Shown here: piece after piece, positions 33,922 to 42,326 of the stretch
Layout: each line of letters opens with the position of its first letter
How positions within the stretch are numbered: the stretch's first letter is position 1
Assembly: GCF_021442385.1 (NCBI RefSeq)
Contig: NZ_MUZA01000016.1
Coordinates: 1 to 64,000, forward strand
Source: Micromonospora sp. MH99
Lineage (GTDB): Bacteria; Actinomycetota; Actinomycetes; Mycobacteriales; Micromonosporaceae
Direction: 5' to 3'
Length of the DNA: 64,000 nt
The notes under the pieces: model-generated
Seen by the model: only the letters and a program-made list of their open reading frames with translations
The model's database searches: none
What the model was told of the DNA's origin: nothing
Position numbers and translations under genes: made by a program

Positions 33922-34473
33922 TCAGAGAGCGGGAGGCGTTGAATCGAGACAGATTTCGGCGTGCACCTTTCCGCCGTCCTCACGCAGTTTCGCACCGCAT
34001 TTTTCGAGAACTGCCACCGCGCCGACATTGTCCGACGTCGTCTCGGCGACCACGGCTCGCATGCCCGCGCGGGCGGCGACGTTGAGCAGTTCCCGCAGGG
34101 CCGCCGCGCCGATCCCCTGACCACGCGCCGACAGGCCGAGCCACATGCCGGTCTCCACCGTGCCCGGCTCGTCACAGCGCGTCATCCGGATCATGCCGAC
34201 CACCTCGCCGCCGACGAGGATCGCGTACATCTGGGAGCCGGTCGGGCCGTCCAGACCGGCGAAACTCGCCCGGTGGAACTCACGGAACGCCTCCCGGCGG
34301 GCGAGCGACCAGCCAGCGGGAGCCTCGACCGGAGGCATCACCTCACCCGGCTCAGCCTCGGCAGCCGCTACGGAGAGCAATGGCTCCAAGTTCTGCTCGT
34401 CCACCGGCTCAAGCCGGACCGCACCCGCCACGTGCCGCAGTCTGCCGGCCTCATCGGCCGAAGTCCACCCCAT
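33922..34473 (-). CDS. GNAT-family N-acetyltransferase
   Basis: 183 residues. The GNAT acetyl-CoA motif ARGQGIGAAALRELLN is near residue 128, followed by the typical DNVGAVAVLEKCGAKL; GLSARGQG places it in the RimJ/RimL-like group. Substrate unknown. The ATG at 34473 is used; a GTG 12 codons downstream (VAGAVRLEP) is another option. It lies upstream of, and co-directional with, the gas-vesicle operon but separated by about 280 bases containing that operon's own promoter. Confidence 0.85.
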   Translation of the reverse strand: MGWTSADEAGRLRHVAGAVRLEPVDEQNLEPLLSVAAAEAEPGEVMPPVEAPAGWSLARREAFREFHRASFAGLDGPTGSQMYAILVGGEVVGMIRMTRCDEPGTVETGMWLGLSARGQGIGAAALRELLNVAARAGMRAVVAETTSDNVGAVAVLEKCGAKLREDGGKVHAEICLDSTPPAL

Positions 34474-34557
34474 TGGACATCCACTGGCGGTCCGGTCACC
34501 CGTACCGGCCGGTCGGCCGGTTAGGGTGTTTCTCCTCACGCTCCGTCGTCATCTGGC

Positions 34558-35397
34558 CTATGGGGCGACCACCCCGAAGTCGCAGAACACCACCGAGGCG
34601 TCGTCGGTGGGCTTGTGCCTTCGCAGCCGGTCGGGATGATCGCGCTCGGCGTCGCGGACCCGGCCCAGCAGCCCGGCTGGCCCCTCGACGCTCAGCAGGT
34701 CCAGCAACCCCGCCCAGTCGGTCAGTCCGAACTGCTCGACCGCACTGGACGCGCCGTCGCTGAGCAGCGCGGCCCGACGCAGGGCAGCCGGACCGCGCCG
34801 GGGCGCCGTCCCGGTCACCGCGTGGAAGGCCGCGTCGGGGTCGGCGGCGGCCACCCAGTAGCCGTGGGTGCGGTTCATCCGCTCCCGTTGGACGCCCACC
34901 GCGTGCCGGAACCGCGCGACCGGGTCCGCCGCGCCGGCCGGCACGGTCGCGACCGTCTGCCGCAGCTCGGCCATCGCCGTGTCCAGCCGGTCGTCGGTCA
35001 CCACGCTGACCTGCCCGCCGACGTCCAGCACCAACGGGCTGTCGCAGAGCACCAGGTAGTCCACCTGGTCGCCGCAGTCCCGCAGCAGGCAGACAGTGCT
35101 GGACGGGGTGCCCGGATGGTCGAGATCGCACTGCCCACCGTGGTCGGCGCGGACGGCGAGGATGGCCGCTGCCAGGTTGCTCGTCAGGCGGGCCGCCGGA
35201 CGGGCCGCCTCGGCCACACCGAGCCGGGCCGCCAGGTGTCGGACGTACCACTCCGGGCCGTGGACGCAGCCGGTGTCGAAGCCGTCCGGCACTGTCGCGC
35301 CGTCCAGGACGCCGACCAGCGGGCCGAACTGAAAGACCAGGTCCTCGTTGACCGACCGGCCCGGGGCCGGCGCGGACGCGGAGCGTACCCGCATCAT
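34558..35397 (-). CDS. PP2C-like serine/threonine phosphatase family protein
   Basis: 279 residues. Elements of a PP2C fold are visible: SVNEDLVFQFGPLVGVLDGAT at the start (a counterpart of the ED...DG metal motif), LLSDGASSAVEQFG and a final DDASVVFCDF. The canonical DGMGG is replaced by LDGATV, so metal binding or activity may be altered. The start is uncertain: 35397/35394 (tandem Met) or 35448, which would overlap the upstream gene. It is the last gene of a probable four-gene operon. Confidence 0.75.
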   Translation of the reverse strand: MMRVRSASAPAPGRSVNEDLVFQFGPLVGVLDGATVPDGFDTGCVHGPEWYVRHLAARLGVAEAARPAARLTSNLAAAILAVRADHGGQCDLDHPGTPSSTVCLLRDCGDQVDYLVLCDSPLVLDVGGQVSVVTDDRLDTAMAELRQTVATVPAGAADPVARFRHAVGVQRERMNRTHGYWVAAADPDAAFHAVTGTAPRRGPAALRRAALLSDGASSAVEQFGLTDWAGLLDLLSVEGPAGLLGRVRDAERDHPDRLRRHKPTDDASVVFCDFGVVAP

Positions 35398-35416
35398 CGG
35401 CGCCGGCCCCGTCGCA

Positions 35417-36016
35417 TCAGCGCTGCCGAAGCTGGTCGGCGGACGCATGCGCCTGTCCCTGCACCTGACCGGCGGCCGAGCGACCCTGGTCGCGTACCGC
35501 GGACATCCCCTGCTGGGCGCTGGAGCGCACCGACTGGGCCGCCTGCTGCGCGGGCTCCCGCAGGTTGTCCTGCATCTGGTGGCCGACCTGGCTCGCCTGC
35601 TCGCGCAGCTCACCCGAGTGCTCGCTCACCATCTCCCTCGCCCGGCCGGCGAGTTGCCGTTCCCGCCCGCTCGGCGGAATCAGCGATGCGGCCAGCAGAC
35701 CGACGCCGAAGGCGACCAGCCCGGCTGCCAACGGATTGCCCTGCGCCTGCTCGCGGGACTGCTGCCCGAGCGACCGGGTCTCGTCGCGCACGGAACCGGC
35801 GGCGTACGACATCCGCTGGCCGGCCTCCTGCCCGAGGTGATTCGAGCTGCCCATCATCTTCTCCTTCGCTCGGGTGAGAGCGCCGCGAGCCTGCCCGACG
35901 CTGTCACCGGCGATCCGACGCGGGTTGACCTTGTCGGCCAGGGCGTCGACGTCACTGCTCAACTCGTTGCGGGTGGTCTCGATCTCCCGCCGGATCCGAT
36001 CCGGATCATTGGACAT
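35417..36016 (-). CDS. DUF3618 protein
   Basis: 199 residues. The N-terminus DPDRIRREIETTRNELSSDV is the DUF3618 signature, followed by a helical region, one hydrophobic segment (LAAGLVAFGVGLLAASLIPP, about residue 95-115) and a Gln-rich amphipathic C-terminus with LEA-like repeats (AGQVQGQAHASADQ). These proteins travel with the phage-holin-fold membrane protein found next door. It is probably membrane-anchored and stress related; function unknown. Confidence 0.85.
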   Translation of the reverse strand: MSNDPDRIRREIETTRNELSSDVDALADKVNPRRIAGDSVGQARGALTRAKEKMMGSSNHLGQEAGQRMSYAAGSVRDETRSLGQQSREQAQGNPLAAGLVAFGVGLLAASLIPPSGRERQLAGRAREMVSEHSGELREQASQVGHQMQDNLREPAQQAAQSVRSSAQQGMSAVRDQGRSAAGQVQGQAHASADQLRQR

Positions 36017-36040
36017 TGTGTGCTCTCCCTACCGACTCGG

Positions 36041-36436
36041 TCACCGGCCCCGCAGGGCGTCCGGCAACTCCCGGGCGGTCTGCTTCGTTCGGGGCAGGAC
36101 CGCACGTGCCCGCTTCAGCTGAGTACGCGCGTTGAGGAACAGGCCACCGGCGACGGCGGCCCAGAGGATCGCGACGATCAGCGCCGCCCACCCCTGGTCC
36201 ATCGCGTTGGAAAGCCCCCACCACACGGCGTACGACACGAAGAGCACGGCGAGGAACCCGGCCAGCCCCGCAGCGCCGAACATACCGCCGGACTTGCCCG
36301 CCTGGGTCACCTCCTCGCGCAGCTCGGCCTTGGCCAGTTCGACCTCCTTGCGCACCAGGGTGGACATGTCCCGGGTCACGTCGCCGAGGAGGTCGCCAAC
36401 CGATGCCTGGGTCCGCTCCTTCTCCGGGGCGCTCAC
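36041..36436 (-). CDS. Phage-holin-superfamily (DUF1469-like) membrane protein
   Basis: 131 residues. Two adjacent transmembrane helices (FGAAGLAGFLAVLFVSYAVWW and AALIVAILWAAVAGGLFL) follow an amphipathic helix STLVRKEVELAKAELREEV. The fold is called a holin family, but there are no phage genes here; this class is a common partner of DUF3618 proteins. The GTG at 36436 overlaps the upstream stop as GTGA. Confidence 0.88.
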   Translation of the reverse strand: MSAPEKERTQASVGDLLGDVTRDMSTLVRKEVELAKAELREEVTQAGKSGGMFGAAGLAGFLAVLFVSYAVWWGLSNAMDQGWAALIVAILWAAVAGGLFLNARTQLKRARAVLPRTKQTARELPDALRGR

Positions 36437-37110
36437 GGTGCCACCCCGCCGGGCAGGTCCGACTGCGGCCGACCGGCGGGCGAGACGTTCTGCGCCCGCG
36501 CCGCCCCCACGTACGGCTGCTGTTGACCGGTCTCCGCCATTGCGCCCTGCGGGGCCGACTGAGCTGTGCCCTGGGGCGCGGGCTGGGCGCTCGGCGTGCC
36601 CGGGCTCCCGCCGTTGCCGGAGGCCGACGCCGTCAGGCCACGGGTGAGCCGTCCGACCAACAGCCCGGCCACTGCCGCGCCGGCCAGGAAGGTCCCCGGG
36701 TGGCGTCGCGCGTAACTGCGCACGTCGTCGAGCACCTCGCCGGGTTCACGCTCGTCGAGCCAGCCCGCGGCCTGCTGGGCGGCGTCAGCCACCCGGCGTA
36801 CCGCCTGGCCGGCCAGCCCGGAATCACCGTCCCGCTCGGCCATCGACCCCAGTTCACGACCAATGTCGCGCAGGCCCTCGGCGGCCCGCCGCTGCTGCGT
36901 CTGTGCCTGCTCCCGAAGCTGTCCGCCGGCCTGGCCGGTCAGCTGCCGGGCCTGTCTGCGCGCCTCGGCGGCCACCTGCCCGCCCTGGTCGGCGGCGGTG
37001 TGGGCGACCTGCCCACCGGCCTGCGTGGCCTGGTGGCCGACTCGGGACGCCTCCTGCCGGGCCTGCTGCCCGCTACCGCTCGGTGTGCCGCTCTGGTTCG
37101 TTGCCGTCAT
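36433..37110 (-). CDS. Ala/Gln-rich membrane-associated protein
   Basis: 225 residues, no named family recognised with certainty. A long Gln/Ala-rich amphipathic helix region (RQEASRVGHQATQAGGQVAH, AQTQQRRAAEGLRDIG) resembles LEA or apolipoprotein-like repeats. A hydrophobic segment FLAGAAVAGLLVGRL (about residues 140-155) and a disordered Pro/Gln tail follow. The start at 37110 has an aggaggggag ribosome site. It heads the four-gene set with the holin-fold, DUF3618 and PP2C-like genes. Confidence 0.78.
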   Translation of the reverse strand: MTATNQSGTPSGSGQQARQEASRVGHQATQAGGQVAHTAADQGGQVAAEARRQARQLTGQAGGQLREQAQTQQRRAAEGLRDIGRELGSMAERDGDSGLAGQAVRRVADAAQQAAGWLDEREPGEVLDDVRSYARRHPGTFLAGAAVAGLLVGRLTRGLTASASGNGGSPGTPSAQPAPQGTAQSAPQGAMAETGQQQPYVGAARAQNVSPAGRPQSDLPGGVAP

Positions 37111-37389
37111 GCCCCGCTCCCCTCCTGGGTGCTGGGTCGCCTGGCGACCCCGGAACGTCCGTCGCCTACCCGCCGGGCCCGCCGACATGCGAGCCGGTCG
37201 ACGGGCCGACGGGGAAAGACCACCGATCAGGGCCAACGGACCGCATCGGAGGCAGCACGGACGGTAGCGTCAGCAACAGCCATCTCCGGAGTCTCCGGAC
37301 AACCGGACCCGGCAGGAACGGTGAGTCCGGCGGATCGCGGACGGCGGCGTCCGGACCGCGCAGACCGTCCACAGCGTCAGGGGGATCGC

Positions 37390-37605
37390 ATGTTGAAGCG
37401 GTTGCACGAATCGGGGCTCAAGGCGGAACACATGTACATGGCGGGCTTCGCCAGCATCGGCCTGTCGTTCACCAGCTGGTTCCTGTCCAGGCACCTGGAG
37501 CGGGCCGGTGTGGCGCGCGCGGACCGGTGGGGCATCTTCATCGGCGAGTGGGCGCCGACGTTCTTCGCCATCGGCAACGGCCTGCAGGGGTACGAGAAGA
37601 AGTAG
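37390..37605 (+). CDS. Small hydrophobic hypothetical protein
   Basis: 71 residues. One or two short hydrophobic helices (MAGFASIGLSFTSWFLS and GIFIGEWAPTFFAIGNGL) with a basic start and end suggest a small inner-membrane protein. The ATG at 37390 has cagggg upstream. No family recognised. It ends 12 bases from the convergent DUF3263 gene. Confidence 0.75.
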   Translation: MLKRLHESGLKAEHMYMAGFASIGLSFTSWFLSRHLERAGVARADRWGIFIGEWAPTFFAIGNGLQGYEKK

Positions 37606-37616
37606 GGCCGGCGGGC

Positions 37617-38039
37617 TCAGCGACGGCGGTTGCGGGCGCGCGACGAGCGGAGCCGGCGGAGCCGGCCGATCAGCACCGGGTCGGCGGCGAGCGCCGCCGG
37701 ATTGTCCAGCAGCCCGTTGAGCAGTTGGTAGTACCGGGTGGAGGAGACGCCGAAGGTGTCCCGGACGGCCTGCTCCTTGGCGCCGGCGTGCCGCCACCAC
37801 TGCTGCTCGAAGGCGAGGATGGCCAGTTCGCGCGCGGTCAGGCCCGCCGGGGGCGCGGCCGTGGCGGCGGCCGTCTCGTCGTCTGCCGCTTCGGTGCCGG
37901 CCGGCAGGGCGTCGTCGGTGCTTTCGACGGGCGGCGCCGGGCGGGGGGTCGGGACGCTGGCCGCGACACCGCCGGCCAGCTCGCCCGGACGAGCGTCGGT
38001 GGACGGCTCGGGAGCGGTCGGCGCGGCGTCGGCGGGCAT
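37617..38039 (-). CDS. DUF3263 protein
   Basis: 140 residues. A disordered Ala/Pro-rich half (1-75) precedes the DUF3263 domain: LTARELAILAFEQQWWRHAGAKEQAVRDTFGVSSTRYYQ (read in parts), a helix-turn-helix-like fold common in actinobacteria, with a basic C-terminus (RLRRLRSSRARNRRR). It is probably a small DNA-binding protein. The TAGGCT box seven bases upstream of the ATG suggests a leaderless transcript. Confidence 0.88.
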   Translation of the reverse strand: MPADAAPTAPEPSTDARPGELAGGVAASVPTPRPAPPVESTDDALPAGTEAADDETAAATAAPPAGLTARELAILAFEQQWWRHAGAKEQAVRDTFGVSSTRYYQLLNGLLDNPAALAADPVLIGRLRRLRSSRARNRRR

Positions 38040-38150
38040 GACGTTCAGCCTAGCCAGGGCCGACCACTGTCGCAGCAGCCGGCACGGCCGGCTCCGCACG
38101 TCGGAAACCCGACGGTGGGGCCGGCCGCGCCGTTGACTCCGTGACGTCGA

Positions 38151-39167
38151 TCAGGTGATGTCGCGTCGACGCATCGTCCAGAGCGCTGCGCCGAGGATCA
38201 CCACGACCCCGATCGAGAACAGTACGGACGACTGCTGCCAGGTGATGTCCATGGTGTCCGGCTTGCACTCCCCGGAGTAGGTGGCGTTGCAGGCGTCCCA
38301 GTCCTGCAGCGTCACCTTCTTGGTCATCCATGCCAGGGCGTAGGTGGGCAGCAACCACGCCTCGGCGAACTTCACGCTGGCCATCGACAGCAGAATTCCC
38401 AGGCCGAACTGGCCGACCACCATGAGGGCCACGACACCACCGAGGGCCATCGCGGTGTGCCGGCCCAGCGAGGCCAGCGCGAAGCCGATGGTGGTGAGCA
38501 CCAGCACCAGCGCCACGCCGCGTACCCCGGTCAGGGCGAACGACTGCCAGGCACCCGAGGTCATCTTCTCGGTGCTGCCCCGGAAGCTGGCCACCGCCCA
38601 GAACCCGGCGAACCACAGCACCGCCGCGGGCAGCGTCACCGCCAGGATGCCGGTGAGCAGCGCGGCCAGCTTGGTGAGCAGTACGGTGAGCCGCTTCGGC
38701 CGCCAGAGCAGCAGGTTCATCATGCCGCCGGTGCTCCACTCGGCGCCGACGAAGGACGCGCCGATGACGAACCCGACCAGGGCGAGGATCGCCGCGAACG
38801 GGACCAGTGTCTCGTCGAACGTCTTGCGGAAGTTGAACGTCGAGGGCAGGAACCACTCCGCCTCGATCTGGTCCCGCGACGGGGCCGTGATCACCGAGCA
38901 GTCGTCGGGGTAGCGGCCGTCGTTCGGCGTGCCGGCCGTCTTGGCCTGCTCACAGTTGACCCGCTCCTGCTCGCTCCAGCGGACCTGCTCCTGGTACTGC
39001 TGGTCGGCCTGACGCTCGGCCTTGGCGAGCTGACCGGCGTCGATCTTGTGGTTGGTGAAGAAGACACCGACCACCACCGCGGCCAGCACCAGCAGGCCGA
39101 GAAGCGTCATGTAGCGGGTGAAGCGCCGCTTGGTCAGCCGGCGCAGCTCCGTCCGAAAGAGGCTCAC
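38151..39167 (-). CDS. ABC-2 type transporter permease
   Basis: 338 residues with six hydrophobic helices. The first (TLLGLLVLAAVVVGVFF) is followed by a large outside loop of about 100 residues (KAERQADQQYQEQVR, Cys-containing), then a cluster of five helices. It is the partner of the upstream ATPase: the GTG at 39167 forms a GTGA overlap with its stop and has a ggaggg ribosome site. Cargo unknown; drug or lipid export is typical for the family. Confidence 0.9.
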   Translation of the reverse strand: MSLFRTELRRLTKRRFTRYMTLLGLLVLAAVVVGVFFTNHKIDAGQLAKAERQADQQYQEQVRWSEQERVNCEQAKTAGTPNDGRYPDDCSVITAPSRDQIEAEWFLPSTFNFRKTFDETLVPFAAILALVGFVIGASFVGAEWSTGGMMNLLLWRPKRLTVLLTKLAALLTGILAVTLPAAVLWFAGFWAVASFRGSTEKMTSGAWQSFALTGVRGVALVLVLTTIGFALASLGRHTAMALGGVVALMVVGQFGLGILLSMASVKFAEAWLLPTYALAWMTKKVTLQDWDACNATYSGECKPDTMDITWQQSSVLFSIGVVVILGAALWTMRRRDIT

Positions 39168-40174
39168 GCGCCCCACCCTCCCGCGGTGGCGCCGGGCTGA
39201 CCCGTCCCACCAACCTTCGTGGACTCGTCGACCTGGCGGTGCTGGCCGGGGACCGGCGCGGTGGCGGTCAGTTCGAGGAAGACGCTCTCCAGGTCGACCG
39301 CGATCGGGGCCAGCTCGCTGACGTACAGGTTGTGCTCGGCGAGCAGCCGGGTCACGGTGGCCGGCTTGTCGACACCGCTCAGCATCAGGTGGTCCGGGTG
39401 CCCGGTGACCCGGATCCCGGCCCGGGTGAGGGCCTCGGTGGCCGTCGGCAGGTCGCTGACCGCCTCCAGGCGGACCCGGACCGCGCCGGACGAGTGCTGG
39501 GCGAGCACCTCGTCGACCGGGCCGAAGGCGACCCGTCGGCCGAGCGAGATGATGGTGACCGAGTCGCAGATCAGCTGGATCTCGCCGAGGATGTGGCTGG
39601 ACAGCAGCACTGTCATTCCGGATTCGGCAAGCGTCCGCATCAACGTGCGCATCTCCCGGATGCCGCCCGGGTCGAGGCCGTTGGCCGGCTCGTCGAGGAT
39701 GAGCAGCGTCGGGTTCTTCAGCAGGGCGGACGCGACGGCGAGCCGCTGCTTCATGCCCAGCGAGTACGTCTTGACGCGCTCGCCGGCGCGGTCGCGCAGC
39801 CCGACCAGCTCCAGCACCTCGTCGACCCGCGTGGCGGGCACCTCCCCGGCCCCGGCCAGCAGGGACAGCGTGTCCCGGGCCGAGAAGTGCGGGAAGAACT
39901 GCGGGCTCTCGACTATCGCGCCGACGTTGCCGGCGACGGAGGGCAGCGCGGCAGGAACCTCGTGCCCGAGCAGCGTCATCCGGCCACCGTCGGGCCGGAT
40001 CAGGCCGAGCAGCGTACGCAGCGTGGTCGTCTTGCCGGACCCGTTGGGGCCCAGGAAGCCGTGCACCTGCCCCGCGTCGACCCGCATGTCGAAGCCGTCG
40101 AGCGCGTTGCGGGTGCCGCGTCGACGACTCTTGTACGTCTTACGTAGACCTTCGATCTCCAGGACAGCTGGCAA
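39164..40174 (-). CDS. ABC transporter ATP-binding protein
   Basis: 336 residues of the CcmA/DrrA export type. Walker A GPNGSGKTTT, Q-loop region, signature TYSLGMKQRLAVA and Walker B LLILDEPANGLDP are all intact; a C-terminal accessory domain follows. The TTG start at 40174 is chosen because gggggaggtg lies 4 bases upstream and no ATG or GTG fits. Two ATAC-N3-GTAT operators lie 40-74 bases upstream, so the exporter pair appears to be regulated. Confidence 0.93.
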   Translation of the reverse strand: MPAVLEIEGLRKTYKSRRRGTRNALDGFDMRVDAGQVHGFLGPNGSGKTTTLRTLLGLIRPDGGRMTLLGHEVPAALPSVAGNVGAIVESPQFFPHFSARDTLSLLAGAGEVPATRVDEVLELVGLRDRAGERVKTYSLGMKQRLAVASALLKNPTLLILDEPANGLDPGGIREMRTLMRTLAESGMTVLLSSHILGEIQLICDSVTIISLGRRVAFGPVDEVLAQHSSGAVRVRLEAVSDLPTATEALTRAGIRVTGHPDHLMLSGVDKPATVTRLLAEHNLYVSELAPIAVDLESVFLELTATAPVPGQHRQVDESTKVGGTGQPGATAGGWGA

Positions 40175-40213
40175 GCTGCACCTCCCCCGATGGTGGGCGT
40201 GACAGCCGACACC

Positions 40214-40224
40214 ATACGCGGTAT
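40214..40224. promoter_or_regulatory. Operator copy 1 upstream of the ABC exporter
   Basis: ATACGCGGTAT, an ATAC-N3-GTAT inverted repeat with flanking GCA. The same motif recurs 24 bp away as a direct copy. Confidence 0.65.
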
Positions 40225-40237
40225 GCAGCGCCGCGCA

Positions 40238-40248
40238 ATACCCGGTAT
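40238..40248. promoter_or_regulatory. Operator copy 2 upstream of the ABC exporter
   Basis: ATACCCGGTAT, the second copy of the ATAC-N3-GTAT repeat. A further inverted repeat, GCATCGA-N8-TCGATGC, follows at 40249-40270. The arrangement is typical of GntR/YtrA-like or TetR-like control of exporters, but no such regulator gene is adjacent. Confidence 0.65.
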
Positions 40249-40294
40249 GCATCGACACGCCGATCGATGCGTTTCAGCTACGGAGTGTTACCAC

Positions 40295-41080
40295 TCAGGC
40301 GCAGACGACCTGCACGCCAGCCGCCCGGAAGGCGTCCACGACCTCCGGGGCCGCCCCCGAGTCGGTCACCAGCGTCTCGACCCGCTCGACCGGGCAGATG
40401 CGGGCGAAGGCGTGACCGCCCAACTTGGACGAGTCCGCGATGATCACGACCCGCTTGGCGCGGGCCACCATCAGGTTGTTCATGGCCGCCTCACCCTCGT
40501 GGTGCGCGGCGGCGCCGAGTTGCGGGTCGATCGCGTCCACGCCGAGCAACGCGACATCCAGGGTGACCTCCCGCAGCAGCGCACCGCCCAGCGGGCCGAC
40601 CAGCTCGAACGACTTCGGCCGCACCACCCCGCCGGCGACCACCACCTTCATCCGCGACCGCACGAGCAACTCGTTGGCGATGTTCAGCGCGTTGGTCACC
40701 ACCGTGAGCTGGGCACCCTCGGCGCTGGTGTTCAGGTCCGGTCGTACGGCGAGGGCCCGGGCCACCTCCGTGCTGGTGGTGCCACCGTTGAGGCCGACCA
40801 CGGTGCCGGGCGTGACGAGCGCCGCGGCGGCGGCACCGATCCGCTGCTTCTCGGCCGAGTGCTTGGCCGTCTTGTAGCGCAGCGGCAGGTCGTACGACAC
40901 ACCGTTGGCGACCGCGCCACCCCGGGTCCTGGTGATCATCTGCTGCTGGGCGAGCTGGTCGAAGTCACGTCGGATGGTGGCCTGGGAGACGTCCAGCCGC
41001 TCGGCGGCCGCCTCGACGCTGACCCGGCCGTTGTCGGTCAGCATCTCCAGCAGGGCGTTCCATCTGGCGTACCGGTCCAC
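40295..41080 (-). CDS. DeoR-family transcriptional regulator of the amino-sugar operon
   Basis: 261 residues. An N-terminal helix-turn-helix (RVSVEAAAERLDVSQATIRR) and a C-terminal sugar-phosphate-sensing domain of the ribose-isomerase-like fold (GLNGGTTSTEVARAL, IIADSSKLG). The GTG at 41080 is preferred over an upstream in-frame start at 41131 because gggaggg lies 8 bases away. It is divergent from the SIS/ROK/NagA genes and probably represses them until an amino-sugar phosphate binds. Confidence 0.92.
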   Translation of the reverse strand: MDRYARWNALLEMLTDNGRVSVEAAAERLDVSQATIRRDFDQLAQQQMITRTRGGAVANGVSYDLPLRYKTAKHSAEKQRIGAAAAALVTPGTVVGLNGGTTSTEVARALAVRPDLNTSAEGAQLTVVTNALNIANELLVRSRMKVVVAGGVVRPKSFELVGPLGGALLREVTLDVALLGVDAIDPQLGAAAHHEGEAAMNNLMVARAKRVVIIADSSKLGGHAFARICPVERVETLVTDSGAAPEVVDAFRAAGVQVVCA

Positions 41081-41204
41081 CGCGGGGGCCCTCCCAGCAA
41101 CTGCACGCTCGGTGATTGATTGCGTGCACACTAGTGCGCGAAACTAGCCTGGCGCAAAAGGCTCATCTGCGCGATCGGCCGGGCGGTTGCCACGACCACC
41201 CCGC

Positions 41205-41226
41205 TTCGCGCAGAATAACGCGCGAA
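41205..41226. promoter_or_regulatory. Probable DeoR operator
   Basis: TTCGCGC, 8-base spacer, GCGCGAA: a perfect inverted repeat 57 bases before the SIS gene. GCGCGAAAC recurs at 41136-41144 nearer the regulator, next to CACTAGTG. The shared half-site suggests the divergent DeoR protein binds both. Confidence 0.6.
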
Positions 41227-41282
41227 ATACGGGTGTAACGAGCCGTATTGCGCAGACAGGTCGGCCCGGCGAGGAGTTTCCC

Positions 41283-42212
41283 ATGGCGTACGTGGACGCG
41301 GAGATCGCGAGCCAGCCCGACTGTTGGCGGGAGGCCGCCGAGCTGTCCGGCGCCGTACGCGGCGACCTTCCCCGCCCCGGCGAGCGGGTCGCCGTCGTCG
41401 GTTGCGGCACGTCGTGGTTCATGGCGATGGCGTACGCGGCCCGCCGCGAGCAGGCCGGCCAGGGCGAGACCGACGCGTTCCAGGCGTCCGAGTTCCCAGC
41501 CGGCCGCCACTACGACCGACTGATCGCGATCACCCGCTCCGGCACCACCACCGAGGTGCTGGAGCTGCTCGCCGCGCTGCGCGGCCGTACGCCCACCACA
41601 GTCATCGTCGGCGACCCGGCCGCGCCGGCGGTCGACCTGGCCACGGCCGCGGTGACCATGCCGTTCGCCGACGAGCGGTCGGTGGTGCAGACCCGTTTCG
41701 CGACGACCGCGCTGGCCCTGCTCCGGGCACACCTCGGCGACCCGGTGACCGCGCTCGCCGCCGACGCCGAGGTGGCGGTGCGCTCCCCGCTGCCGATCGA
41801 TCCGGCCACCATCGGCCAGGCCACCTTCCTCGGCCGGGGGTGGACGGTCGGCCTCGCCCAGGAGGCCGCGCTGAAGTGCCGGGAGGCGGCCACCTTCTGG
41901 GCCGAGGCGTACCCGGCGATGGACTACCGGCACGGCCCCATCTCGATCGCCGCACCGGGGCGGCTCGTGTGGGCGTTCGGCGAGCTGCCCGAGGGGCTAC
42001 CCGAGGACGTGGCCGCCACCGGCGCCGCCTTCGTGCACAGCCGTACGCACGGCTGGCGCACGGTGCTCGGCAGCTGGTCCGCCGGTCGTACGCCGGTGGA
42101 CCCGATGGCCGACCTGATCCTGGCCCAGCGCTTCGCGGTCGCCCTGGCGACCAGCCGGGGCCTCGACCCCGACGCGCCCCGGCACCTCAGCCGGTCCGTG
42201 GTGCTGGCGTGA
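41283..42212 (+). CDS. SIS-domain amino-sugar phosphate deaminase/isomerase (AgaS/GlmS-C-like)
   Basis: 309 residues with two SIS domains. The first has VAVVGCGTSWFMAMAYAAR and AITRSGTTTEVLELL, the phosphosugar-binding Ser/Thr loop; the second has LGRGWTVGLAQEAALKCREA. The family isomerises or deaminates glucosamine- or galactosamine-6-phosphate to a ketose phosphate. With the adjacent kinase and deacetylase this completes N-acetyl-hexosamine catabolism. The ATG at 41283 has gaggag upstream. Confidence 0.88.
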   Translation: MAYVDAEIASQPDCWREAAELSGAVRGDLPRPGERVAVVGCGTSWFMAMAYAARREQAGQGETDAFQASEFPAGRHYDRLIAITRSGTTTEVLELLAALRGRTPTTVIVGDPAAPAVDLATAAVTMPFADERSVVQTRFATTALALLRAHLGDPVTALAADAEVAVRSPLPIDPATIGQATFLGRGWTVGLAQEAALKCREAATFWAEAYPAMDYRHGPISIAAPGRLVWAFGELPEGLPEDVAATGAAFVHSRTHGWRTVLGSWSAGRTPVDPMADLILAQRFAVALATSRGLDPDAPRHLSRSVVLA

Positions 42213-42326
42213 GCGCGAGGAGTGAGCCGGGGTTGCGAGCCCCGCAGTCGCGAACCGAGCCTGCGCCGTGAGCGCGAGGAGTGAGCCGGGGTTGCGAGCC
42301 CCGCAGTCGCGAACCGAGCCTGCGCC
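42209..42326 (+). repeat. 59-bp perfect tandem duplication between sis and ROK genes
   Basis: Two identical 59-bp copies (42209-42267 and 42268-42326) fill the whole gap from the SIS stop to the ROK ATG. Each carries a gaggag ribosome-like site and a small CGGGG-N7-CCCCG hairpin. Confidence 0.9.

Noticed and set aside
36041..36436. Holin-family protein as evidence of a prophage
   Set aside because: The fold is common in chromosomal actinobacterial operons; there are no phage structural, integrase or lysis genes nearby.
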